DNA of 64,000 bases from Desulfocapsa sp. (GTDB taxonomy: Bacteria; Desulfobacterota; Desulfobulbia; Desulfobulbales; Desulfocapsaceae), in contig JAESPV010000095.1 in NCBI GenBank assembly GCA_016765495.1, positions 62,001 to 126,000 on the forward strand, read 5' to 3'. The number at the start of each line of letters is the position of its first letter. Position 1 is the stretch's first letter. Positions 1 through 8,846 of the stretch are shown one piece after another. A program made the translations under genes and the position numbers. The notes under the pieces were generated by a model. It worked only from the letters and a program-made list of their open reading frames with translations, was not told the origin of the DNA and made no database searches.

Positions 1-173
1 GTTGAAACTGGAAAAATCTGCCGTTGGATGGAATAAATGTCGACACGCTTACTGCTTCAATATCTGATTGGACTATTCCTGATAGTCAATGATTGAATGT
101 ATGAGCAAGCTGAGTTATCCTCCCAAATCAACTGTTTGTGAATTCCAGACAGTTCAAACTGAAGAAGTATATC

Positions 174-800
174 ATGGGTAATTATTCTGTTATAGTCCTC
201 GATTTCGAGACAACCGGTCTTTCTCCGAATCATGGCGATAGAGCTATTGAAATTGGGGCTGTTCTTATTGAAAATAACCGGGTTGTAGATAGTTTTCAAA
301 AGCTGATGAATCCTGGATTCAGGATCAGCTCTTTTATCGAATCCTATACCAATATCAGTAACAGCATGGTTGAGAAAGCTGCACCTTGCGAGGAAGTTAT
401 GGTACAATTCGCTGATTTTATCGGTGATTATCCGCTGGTGGCCCACAACGCATCTTTTGATAGACGATTTCTGGATTCAGAGTTTCAGTTTATCGGAAGA
501 GCACGTTCCAATCCCATTGCATGTTCCATGCTGGCATCTCGTCGAATTTACCCCCATGCCTTTAACCATCAGCTTGGAACTCTTGTTGACTATTGCGACA
601 TAGAGAATGATGGAACCTTTCATAGAGCATTAGCTGACGCCCAGATGACCGGGCATCTTTGGATTTCTATGATTGAAGAGATAAAAAGTAACTACGGACT
701 TAAAAAAGTACCATTTACGCTCATGCAGAAAATATCTAAAATCAGCAAAACGAAAGTGTGCACTTTTCTTGAAAAGGAAGGCAGAAAGTCAAGAAACTAA
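174..800 (+). CDS. DnaQ-like 3'-5' exonuclease (DNA pol III epsilon-type)
   Basis: ExoI DFETTG motif (VLDFETTGLSP), AHNASFDRRFL, and HRALADAQMT ExoIII motif; start placed at MGNYSV. Confidence 0.85.
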   Translation: MGNYSVIVLDFETTGLSPNHGDRAIEIGAVLIENNRVVDSFQKLMNPGFRISSFIESYTNISNSMVEKAAPCEEVMVQFADFIGDYPLVAHNASFDRRFLDSEFQFIGRARSNPIACSMLASRRIYPHAFNHQLGTLVDYCDIENDGTFHRALADAQMTGHLWISMIEEIKSNYGLKKVPFTLMQKISKISKTKVCTFLEKEGRKSRN

Positions 801-831
801 TCTAGAACACTCCCTTGTTGCGGTGGGGCTA

Positions 832-1839
832 CTACGCCAACGCGCGCTCAAGCAACTCCAGCAACAAATCCTGTTTGCGCGAGGTATCAGCAAAGCTCGC
901 AGTAATACTATTTTTTGCCAGCTTCACCAGGGTTTTTCGATCCAGGTCAAATGCCTGCGCCATCACCAGATAGTTATCCGCTATGTAACCACCAAAATAA
1001 GAAGGATCGTCAGCATTAAGCGTGACTTTTAATCCCTTTGCCAACATCTTCGGCAAGGGATGGTTTTCTGCTGTATCCACCACACACAGCTTCAGGTTCG
1101 ACAAAGGGCATACCGTCAATGCAATCCCGGCATCAGCCACGCGTTGAGTCAAAGCGGCATCATCAAGAATCGAGTTGCCATGATCGATCCGCTCGATCTT
1201 CAGCAGATCCAGAGCCTGCAATACATAATCCGCGCTACCCTCTTCTCCTGCATGCGCGACCAGATGATATCCCTGCTTTTTCGCCTCTGCATAGACATGC
1301 TGGAATTTCTCCGGTGGATTGCCCTGCTCGGATGAATCCAGGCCGATCCCGATGATTTTGTCGCGATATGGTTTCGCCTGCACCAGCGTTTCAAATGCAT
1401 CCGCTTCGCTCAAATGGCGCAGAAAACACATAATCAGGCCAAAACTGATATCGTGTTTAACTTCTCCTTCAATCAGCGCACGATGGATACCATTCACCAC
1501 CGTTTCAAAAGCAACACCGCGCTCGACATGCCCTTGTGGATCAAAAAATATCTCTACGTGGCGTACACCATCGGACTTGGCCTTCATTAGATAGGCCAGC
1601 GTCAGATCAAAGAAATCCTGCTCAGTGATGAGCACGCTCATGCCCTGGTAATAAATATCCAGGAAATCCTGAAGATTTGAAAACTGATACGCTTCACGCA
1701 CCGCGTCTACGGAGTCAAAGGGCAATGAAATCTGATTACGTTCAGCCAGTTCAAACATCATTTCAGGCTCAAGCGAGCCTTCAATGTGCAGGTGTAGCTC
1801 CGCCTTCGGCAAGGAACGAATAAAATCAATTTGTGTCAT
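832..1839 (-). CDS. add: Adenosine/adenine deaminase
   Basis: AELHLHIEGS, HAGEEG, DHGNSI, LNADDPSYFGGY motifs; start placed at MTQIDF rather than the longer ORF start at 1914. Confidence 0.88.
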   Translation of the reverse strand: MTQIDFIRSLPKAELHLHIEGSLEPEMMFELAERNQISLPFDSVDAVREAYQFSNLQDFLDIYYQGMSVLITEQDFFDLTLAYLMKAKSDGVRHVEIFFDPQGHVERGVAFETVVNGIHRALIEGEVKHDISFGLIMCFLRHLSEADAFETLVQAKPYRDKIIGIGLDSSEQGNPPEKFQHVYAEAKKQGYHLVAHAGEEGSADYVLQALDLLKIERIDHGNSILDDAALTQRVADAGIALTVCPLSNLKLCVVDTAENHPLPKMLAKGLKVTLNADDPSYFGGYIADNYLVMAQAFDLDRKTLVKLAKNSITASFADTSRKQDLLLELLERALA

Positions 1840-2003
1840 ACACTTTTTTTGTATCAACTTCCCGATACCCTTCGTTTGCCAGCAACATTGCTCATAGTTT
1901 TCAATACCACCCACCTCTGCTTCAAATAAAGCAATTTTATCACCTGTACAATTATGCGTGACAGTGAGAAAAGCAAGAAAATAATTTAGAGCAAGCTTTT
2001 GCT

Positions 2004-2051
2004 ATATGTTTAAACATATTTACAGGCACTCGTATATGGTTTAGCATATAC
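2004..2051. promoter_or_regulatory. Two palindromic operator candidates for the downstream HipB-like regulator
   Basis: Perfect palindrome ATATGTTTAAACATAT (2004-2019) and GTATATGgtttagCATATAC (2032-2051); centres 30 bp apart, second site abuts the ATG at 2054. Confidence 0.6.
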
Positions 2052-2053
2052 TC

Positions 2054-2326
2054 ATGAGCAAGATTATCCAAACACTTAAGTCTGCACGTCAGAAGAAAGG
2101 GCTTACCCAAGCCGAACTTGGGAAAAAGCTCGGCCTGCCGCAAAGTCATATATCCAAGATTGAGCAGGAATTAACCAACCCCCAACTCTCCACATTAAGA
2201 GATATGGCTCGCATACTTGATCTGGAGCTGACCTTGGTGCCACGCTCTATGTTGCCAGCTGTTAGGTCACTTCTTGCCGGTGAAGATACAGACACACCCA
2301 GATGGCAACCTGATGAGGAAGACTGA
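2054..2326 (+). CDS. hipB: XRE-family HTH regulator, HipB-like antitoxin
   Basis: HTH_3 sequence LKSARQKKGLTQAELGKKLGLPQSHISKIEQELTNPQLSTLRDMARIL; overlaps start of hipA remnant (ATGA overlap). Confidence 0.85.
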   Translation: MSKIIQTLKSARQKKGLTQAELGKKLGLPQSHISKIEQELTNPQLSTLRDMARILDLELTLVPRSMLPAVRSLLAGEDTDTPRWQPDEED

Positions 2327-3091
2327 TGGCTGATATTTTAGATGTATGGTTAGCCAAAACCCGCATTGGCTAACTGACACTACTCCCAGGTGACCGTACT
2401 TTTTTTGTTTTTGAAGAAGAGTATTTGAATAACTCAAATCGTCCAGTCCTCAGCCAGTCATTTTTTACTGGATCTGGAGAGCTAATTCCAGAAACCAGAA
2501 CCTATAAAACCAAACTCCCTCCATTCTTTTCAAATCTATTACCCGAAGGTCATCTGCGGACATCCATTCCAACAGGTGGAGTCGGCGGCGATTGGATTGT
2601 CAAATTACCGCTCAAAATTTTGCCCAGGTTCCTGAAAATGAATGGGCTATGCTACATCTGGCAAAAGAGGTAGGTATTTCTGTTCCTGAAACAGATCTTG
2701 TTCCCCTTGAAAAGATTGCAGGCTTACCGGAGCTTGGATTTTTATCAGGAAATCTGGCTTTAGCAATAAAACGGTTTGATCGAAACGAGAAACAACGGAT
2801 CCATATTGAAGATTTTGCCCAAGTCTACAACGTATTCCCAAATGACAAATACAATAAAGTCAGCTATGACAATATTACCAATATGATATGGGCATGATAG
2901 GTTTGAAGCATTTCCAGAAGCTCACTCGCAAGGCTGAAGTACCGGAATATTTGGTCATCGATACTGTACGGGAAACGGTTGCGAGTACGTTTGAGAAATG
3001 GGAGAAGCAGAAAATGTCATACGAGCTTCCTTCAGCACTTCGCAAACGAATTGACATGCATTTGGAAGAAGTCTTGCTCAATTTTGACTGA
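2326..3091 (+). pseudogene. hipA: HipA-like kinase pseudogene (nonsense codon, frameshift, internal deletions)
   Basis: HipA pieces in three frames: MADILDVWLAKTRIG*LTLLPGDRTFFVFEEEYLN..., GGVGGDWIVKLP, AQVPENEWAMLHLAKEVGISVPE, and C-terminal RKAEVPEYLVIDTVRETVASTFEKW; in-frame TAA at 2371-2373. Confidence 0.85.
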
Positions 3092-3162
3092 CGCAGGGTG
3101 GATATTAGGTGACAGAGAAGACCTCTACCAGGAAGCTACTCAACCGTTACTGATTTAGATAG

Positions 3163-3579
3163 CAAAGTCGGCTTGTCGGGACGAGTGGTTCCCAAGCCGT
3201 AATTTGCCTTACCTCAGCCCTTTTCTTCCATGAAATGACGACTCAGGTCCCTCACTCTGTGTCAATTGCGATTGCAAAAGGATCGAATACTCCAAGAATT
3301 GATTATCCACCGATTTCAGTGCATCGCTTTTCAAAGGAGGCACAGCAGGCTGGTGTTACCGTACACCAAATCGATAATGTTCCCGTCAAATTTTTTAATC
3401 CTGAGAAAACGTTGGCCGATTGCTTTAAGTTCCGAAATAAAATTGGTATGGATGTTGTTCTTGAAGCGATCAAACTCTACAAAATCAGAAAAGTATTTAA
3501 CATTGATGAAATTTTGAGATATCCGAAAATCTGCAGAATTGAAAGAATTATACGGCAATATCTGGAGATGAACATATAA
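3163..3579 (+). pseudogene. AbiEi-like antitoxin/regulator (type IV TA), N-terminally truncated
   Basis: Continuous frame QAVICLTSALFFHEMTTQVPHSVSIAIAKGSNTPRIDYPPISVHRFS...NPEKTLADCFKFRNKIGMDVVLEAI typical of AbiEi C-terminal domain; stops at 3151 and 3160 end the frame upstream; no AbiEii partner. Confidence 0.75.
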
Positions 3580-3677
3580 AAGAACTACTTCCGCAACGAC
3601 AACAACATGTTTGACAAACATTATGTTTGTGATACATACTTATGAAAGAGTGTCTTGTCATTGAAGAAGGGGGATTT

Positions 3678-5051
3678 ATGCGACTACAATTTTTAAACCG
3701 AACCAGAGAAATTTCAAAACTTACCAGAGCACTCAACTCTGCAGAGCCAACATTTATTGTGGTGTATGGCCGTCGTCGTTGCGGAAAATCAACTTTGCTC
3801 CAACATATAGCCAGTGAAAAAGACATCTATTATCTGGCAGATCAACAAGAAGCGCCATTACAAATAAAAAGCCTTGCTAATGAAATTAGCAGACACATCC
3901 CTGGGTTTGATCAGGTCTCCTATCCATCATGGGAAGTTTTGTTCAATTCCATTCAAAATCAGGCACAAAGAAGAACCACACTCATTCTGGATGAATTTCC
4001 GTACCTGGTACAAAAATCACCGGAACTTCCAAGTATCCTGCAAAAGCAAATAGACAGCAGGAAAAACACAATTCATCTGATCATCTGCGGTTCCTCACAA
4101 CGAATGATGCAGGGACTTGTACTCGACAGCACAGCTCCTTTATATGGCAGGGCTGTGGAGATCATAAAACTTCGGCCCCTTGAACCGGGATGGCTCGTTG
4201 ATGCCCTTGGATTTGATGCGATCAAAACAGTTGAAGCATATTCCATTTGGGGCGGTGTCCCTCGCTATTGGGAGCTTGCAAAACAATTTTCAAGTATGGA
4301 TACTGCCTGCAAGGAACTGGTTCTGGACAGAGACGGAGTTCTTCATGAAGAGCCAATGCGTCTGTTACTTGATGATATGCGTGGAGCTAGTCAACCCCAT
4401 TCTCTCCTTGGTCTAATCGCCGGTGGTGCAAACAGAATGTCAGAGATTGCAGGCAGACTGGGAAAACCGGCAAGCAGCCTGACACGACCACTCGTGAACC
4501 TGATTCAGCTGGGCTACATCAGAAAAGATGTGCCTTTTGGCGAAAGCATCCGTTCCGGGAAGAAAACAATTTACAGGATTGAAGATCCTTTTTTGCAATT
4601 TTGGTACCGTATCGTATTGCCAAATCAGTCCCTATTAGAGCAGGATTTAATCGACGAAGTTTATACTGCTTCAAAACAAAAACTTACAATGCAGACAGCA
4701 GAAGTTTGGGAAGAGCTAGCACGTCTATCAGTATCACGGATGGACATTGCAGGCCAGCGATGGAAACCGGCAACACGCTGGTGGGGAAAGGGACAAACAG
4801 GCAAACAAATGAAAATTGATGTGGTAGCTGAATCTATGGACGGGAACAGCATTCTTTTTGGAGAAGCCAAATGGGAAAAAAAGACAAATGTAACACAAGT
4901 CATGGAAAAATTGTCTGACCATGCAAAAAATTTCCCCAAAATTGGTAAACGGAAAATTGTGTTGGCTGCTTGGTGTAAACATCCGCTGAATCCTCCCGGA
5001 GATACACTTATTTTTGACGCGGCTACTGTCTTGGATGTTGTAAAAAATTAA
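3678..5051 (+). CDS. ATP-binding protein, archaeal-type ATPase / DUF234 (DEXX-box) family
   Basis: Walker A VYGRRRCGKSTLL, Walker B LILDEFPYL, C-terminal nuclease-like GEAKWEKK; RBS-like GAAGGGGG before ATG at 3678. Confidence 0.85.
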   Translation: MRLQFLNRTREISKLTRALNSAEPTFIVVYGRRRCGKSTLLQHIASEKDIYYLADQQEAPLQIKSLANEISRHIPGFDQVSYPSWEVLFNSIQNQAQRRTTLILDEFPYLVQKSPELPSILQKQIDSRKNTIHLIICGSSQRMMQGLVLDSTAPLYGRAVEIIKLRPLEPGWLVDALGFDAIKTVEAYSIWGGVPRYWELAKQFSSMDTACKELVLDRDGVLHEEPMRLLLDDMRGASQPHSLLGLIAGGANRMSEIAGRLGKPASSLTRPLVNLIQLGYIRKDVPFGESIRSGKKTIYRIEDPFLQFWYRIVLPNQSLLEQDLIDEVYTASKQKLTMQTAEVWEELARLSVSRMDIAGQRWKPATRWWGKGQTGKQMKIDVVAESMDGNSILFGEAKWEKKTNVTQVMEKLSDHAKNFPKIGKRKIVLAAWCKHPLNPPGDTLIFDAATVLDVVKN

Positions 5052-5055
5052 ACCA

Positions 5056-5280
5056 TCAAAACCGCATGTCACGTGTTTTTGCTATTCTTGAATATTGCGA
5101 CAGTGTGGCAATAATTTCCTTGCCATAATCACCACGTTTTCCACTGAGTACTTCACGGCTTATTCGATCACCAATTTGCAAATAAAGTAGTCAACCCAGC
5201 ATTAACTGTTCATGCGACAACTGCACGCGCCTCTTCAATCAATTCCCTGAGTTCTCTAAGCAAATCAATATTATCTTGCG
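5056..5280 (-). pseudogene. DUF1016/YhcG-family (PDDEXK nuclease) N-terminal remnant
   Basis: Minus strand reads DNIDLLRELRELIEEARAVVA*TVNAGLTT then, after a frameshift, LYLQIGDRISREVLSGKRGDYGKEIIATLSQYSRIAKT; TGA at 5210-5212. Not in the ORF track. Confidence 0.7.
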
Positions 5281-5418
5281 AATGTCATAATATTGTTATT
5301 ACCATGATTCGCCGGTTATTGTTTGTACGTAAAGTTTTGAATTATTGGATAATAGATTTGGAAAATCTTGTTAAAGAAAAGTGTTGTCCTGGTTGCATTC
5401 TACTGTGCTGAGCGTTGA

Positions 5419-5598
5419 AGTGAAAAGCCATTACTTAAAGGTAAGGGAAAAATCAGTAAAGCTGTTATGGAGCAAAAAGTAAGGGAAACATATCAACTAT
5501 TTGACAAGAAGCGTAAAGAGTACGAGGCAAAACAGGCTGACCTTGATGACTTAGCAGAGTTGACACAGTTGGAGCAACAGATAAAGAAGGATCATTGA
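5419..5598 (+). pseudogene. Possible RhuM-family C-terminal remnant
   Basis: Open frame SEKPLLKGKGKISKAVMEQKVRETYQLFDKKRKEYEAKQADLDDLAELTQLEQQIKKDH resembles the RhuM tail (GKIS...); no start, upstream stop at 5416. Confidence 0.35.
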
Positions 5599-5615
5599 GT
5601 CCATGGAGGGGAATT

Positions 5616-5870
5616 ATGAGTGAACGGACCTATTTACTAAAAGTTAAATTACTTGATATCGAACCCGAAATCTGGAGAAGATTTGTCGTACCGGCAAGTA
5701 TAACACTGGACAGGCTACATGATGTTATCCAGATCGTGATGGGCTGGACTGACAGTCACCTTCACGAATTCACTATTGGTAAGAAACGGTACACTGAATA
5801 TCCGCAGGGAAGAGACGATCTAAACAGTGATAAGCGTAGCCAACTTACCCTAAACGCAAAAAAGCCGTAA
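5616..5870 (+). pseudogene. Plasmid pRiA4b ORF-3-like protein, truncated to its N-terminal part
   Basis: YLLKVKLLDIEPEIWRRFVVPASITLDRLHDVIQIVMGWTDSHLHEFTIG is the family signature; ORF runs into the tRNA-Leu terminator. Confidence 0.75.
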
Positions 5871-5902
5871 ATCGCTTTATACAAGCGACTTACGGCTTTG
5901 TT
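5862..5902 (-). terminator. Rho-independent terminator downstream of tRNA-Leu
   Basis: Hairpin AAGCCGTAAGTCGCTT gtata AAGCGATTTACGGCTT followed by T run on the minus strand. Confidence 0.8.
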
Positions 5903-5907
5903 GTTAA

Positions 5908-5993
5908 TGGTGCCGAAGGCGAGAATCGAACTCGCACGACCGAAGGCCACTGCCCCCTCAAGACAGCGTGTCTACCAGTTCCACCACTTCGGC
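5908..5993 (-). tRNA. tRNA-Leu (anticodon GAG), CCA encoded
   Basis: GCCGAAGTGGTGGAACTGGTAGACACGCTGTCTTGAGGGGGCAGTGGCCTTCGGTCGTGCGAGTTCGATTCTCGCCTTCGGCACCA; 7-bp acceptor, TTGAGGG anticodon loop, long variable arm. Confidence 0.92.
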
Positions 5994-6013
5994 ACACAAT
6001 TCAATATCTTTTT

Positions 6014-6394
6014 TTATTCCTGATCTTTTTGAGTCCCTGGAGCAGGTGCAGCTTCTTCAGCTGCTATTGTTGGTATTGGAATAACTTTTTCTGTAGCAGG
6101 TTCTATTTTTTCTTCCACCATGACTGCCTGCGAAGCTGTGCTCATCAGTGATCCGGTACTCGAGGTTGATGAGAAATAAGCAAGGCTGACAGATGTAACC
6201 ATAAAAATGATTGCAGAGGCAGTTGTAATTTTATTCAGCAATGGAACAGGTCCTTCTGATCCAAAAAGTGACTGACTAGACCCACCGCCACCGAAGACTG
6301 CCCCTGCATCAGCACCTTTTCCATGTTGAAGCAGGATGATGATAATCAGAAAGAGGCTGACTGAGATATGAGCAACTGTTAAAATGGTTGTCAT
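6014..6394 (-). CDS. secG: Preprotein translocase subunit SecG
   Basis: Two TM helices with LLQHGKGADAGAVFGGGGSSQSLFGSEG motif. Confidence 0.93.
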   Translation of the reverse strand: MTTILTVAHISVSLFLIIIILLQHGKGADAGAVFGGGGSSQSLFGSEGPVPLLNKITTASAIIFMVTSVSLAYFSSTSSTGSLMSTASQAVMVEEKIEPATEKVIPIPTIAAEEAAPAPGTQKDQE

Positions 6395-6412
6395 TTTCTT
6401 TTTCTATGGATC

Positions 6413-7168
6413 TCAAATAAAATTTATAATTCGACAAAACGATTCAGCATCCAATGCTGCACCACCAACAAGAGCACCATCTATATCAGGTTGCGCCATG
6501 AGTTCATCAACGTTATCAGGTTTAACCGAGCCACCATACAATATTCTGACAGAGTCGGCAATATCTTTTTCAAACATTTCTGCTATTAGCTTCCGAATAA
6601 AGGCATGAACTTCCTGAGCCTGCTCCTTAGTAGCTGTTTTTCCAGTACCAATTGCCCATACAGGTTCATAGGCCAAAACGGTTTTTTTCATTTCCAGAGA
6701 GCGTATCCCCGTAAGTCCCTTCCTGAGTTGCTCTTCAAGGACTTCAAAGGTTTTGTCACTCTCTCTTTCTTCAAGCGTTTCACCAATACAAAAAATAGGC
6801 ATCAAATCAAATTTCAATGCACCTTTCATGCGTTTATTGATGATTTCATTATCTTCATGAAATATCTGTCGTCTTTCAGAATGACCAATGATGACAGCAG
6901 TCGCCCCGGCAGACTTCAACATTTCTGGTGAAATCTCACCAGTAAAAGCGCCCTGCTCCTCCCAACAGACATTTTGCGCAGCTACTTCAACACAACTGTC
7001 TTTCAGGACTTTAGCCACTTCATGGATCGCTGTAAAGGGCGGAGCGAGTATAACATCCCGATCTTCAAGCCCAGCCGAACATTTCTCAATCTCGGTCGCC
7101 AGAGAATAAGCCTCAAGCACGGTTTTGTGCATTTTCCAATTTCCAGCAAGCAATGGTCTACGCTTCAT
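6413..7168 (-). CDS. tpiA: Triosephosphate isomerase
   Basis: GNWKMHKT, IGHSERR, AYEPVWAIGTG motifs. Confidence 0.97.
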   Translation of the reverse strand: MKRRPLLAGNWKMHKTVLEAYSLATEIEKCSAGLEDRDVILAPPFTAIHEVAKVLKDSCVEVAAQNVCWEEQGAFTGEISPEMLKSAGATAVIIGHSERRQIFHEDNEIINKRMKGALKFDLMPIFCIGETLEERESDKTFEVLEEQLRKGLTGIRSLEMKKTVLAYEPVWAIGTGKTATKEQAQEVHAFIRKLIAEMFEKDIADSVRILYGGSVKPDNVDELMAQPDIDGALVGGAALDAESFCRIINFI

Positions 7169-7200
7169 TCCATCTCCATATCACTTAGTTTTTTGAAAAA

Positions 7201-8379
7201 TCAATTTTTAAGAACTTCAACACCAGGCAATGTTTTACCTTCCATAAGGGTCAGAAAAGCCCCACCGCCAGTGGACATATAAGAGATATTTTCCGCTTCT
7301 CCTGATTTTTTCACAGCTGCATTAGAATCCCCGCCACCAATAACAGTTAAGGCATGAGAGGAGGCAACAACCTGGCACATGGCCATGGTGCCTCTAGCGA
7401 AGGCATCCATCTCAAATGCACCCATTGGGCCATTCCAGACAATTGTTCGAGCATCTGCCATGGCTTCCTGGAAATATGTGGTACTGGCAGGGCCAATATC
7501 GAGCGCCATCCAACCAGCGGGAACATCATGGAATGTGACATTTTTTACCACAGCATCAGCTGCAAATCGGTCAGCTACCACGAAATCTACGGGAAGATAG
7601 AGTTTCACCCCTTTCTTCTCTGCTTCTTTCACAAATTCACGGGCACTATCAAGAAGATCCTCTTCTATTTTGGAAGCTCCCATATCCACCCCCTGACTCT
7701 TCAGGAAAGTATTTGCCATGGCTCCACCGATAATTATGGTGTCAACCTTATCCAACATATTCTTTAACGCACCGAGCTTTGACGAAACTTTTGCACCACC
7801 AACGAGCGCAACCAGAGGACGGACCGGAGTATCCATGGCCTTATGGAAAAAATCCATTTCCGTCTGCAGCAAGTTTCCAGCAGCTTTTTCAGCAACATAG
7901 GCAGGAACCCCCACCACCGAGGCGTGGGCCCGATGAGATACGGCAAAGGCATCATTTACATAAACATCGGCCATACGGGCAATCTGTTCTGCAAAAGCAG
8001 CATCATTTTCGGTTTCTTCTTTGTGAAAACGCAGATTCTCCAGCATCACGACATCACCCGGCTGCATTCCAGCAACCAGGGATTCACTTTCTTCTCCGAG
8101 ACAATCCGGAGCAAGCAAAACGTTGCGTTTAAGGATAGCAGCAAGATGACTGGCCACAGGGGCAAGGCTGTAATCCATCACCCGTTGACCTTTTGGCCTT
8201 CCCATGTGGGAACAGAGAATCACTTTCGCCCCCTGGTCCAAAATATAATTGATGGTGGGCAGGGCCATACGAATACGAATATCATCGATGATATTCCTTT
8301 CTGCATCCATGGGTACATTAAAATCAACCCTTACCAGCACTCGCTTTCCCTTTAAATCAAGATCACGAATCGTATTCAT
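7201..8379 (-). CDS. pgk: Phosphoglycerate kinase
   Basis: RVLVRVDFNVPMD, GGAKVSSKLG, GGGDSNAAVKK motifs. Confidence 0.97.
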   Translation of the reverse strand: MNTIRDLDLKGKRVLVRVDFNVPMDAERNIIDDIRIRMALPTINYILDQGAKVILCSHMGRPKGQRVMDYSLAPVASHLAAILKRNVLLAPDCLGEESESLVAGMQPGDVVMLENLRFHKEETENDAAFAEQIARMADVYVNDAFAVSHRAHASVVGVPAYVAEKAAGNLLQTEMDFFHKAMDTPVRPLVALVGGAKVSSKLGALKNMLDKVDTIIIGGAMANTFLKSQGVDMGASKIEEDLLDSAREFVKEAEKKGVKLYLPVDFVVADRFAADAVVKNVTFHDVPAGWMALDIGPASTTYFQEAMADARTIVWNGPMGAFEMDAFARGTMAMCQVVASSHALTVIGGGDSNAAVKKSGEAENISYMSTGGGAFLTLMEGKTLPGVEVLKN

Positions 8380-8391
8380 GTAGACGTCCTT

Positions 8392-8844
8392 TTACTCTTT
8401 ATCGTTAACATTCAACCCGTGGACAAAAATAACTGCATCATCCGCAGGTTCTTTAAAATAGCTTTTTCGTCTTCCTACTTCCTGAAAATTATGTTTTGCA
8501 TACAACTTGAGAGCTGGGTGATTTTGCGAGCGTACCTCAAGATACACCTGCTGTACGCCCTGTTTTGCATAGAGTAGACACAGGCCCTTCAACAAAGCCT
8601 CACCGATCCCCAGTCTTTGCACCAGAGGATTCACCGTGATTTTCAAAAGCTCAGCATCAACTCCTGTGTGGAAACCGCAACACCAGGCCTGTATTTCTCC
8701 ACTTGGTGCAACAGCAACAAGGGAAACCCCTGATTTTCTCTGAATCTCTGAAGCTATCTGCCCCATGCTCCATGAAGAAACAGCACTTGCCTCAATAATA
8801 GCTACGGTCACAACATCTCCGACAAGCATCTGCCGGATAAACAT
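8392..8844 (-). CDS. rimI: GNAT acetyltransferase, RimI-like
   Basis: LLKITVNPLVQRLGIGEALLKGLCLLYAKQGVQQVYLEVRSQNHPALKLYAKHNFQEVGRRKSYF. Confidence 0.8.
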   Translation of the reverse strand: MFIRQMLVGDVVTVAIIEASAVSSWSMGQIASEIQRKSGVSLVAVAPSGEIQAWCCGFHTGVDAELLKITVNPLVQRLGIGEALLKGLCLLYAKQGVQQVYLEVRSQNHPALKLYAKHNFQEVGRRKSYFKEPADDAVIFVHGLNVNDKE

Positions 8845-8846
8845 GT

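Noticed and set aside
7843-8355. Plus-strand 170-aa ORF opposite pgk
   Set aside because: Antisense to a confidently assigned conserved gene; no coding signature of its own.
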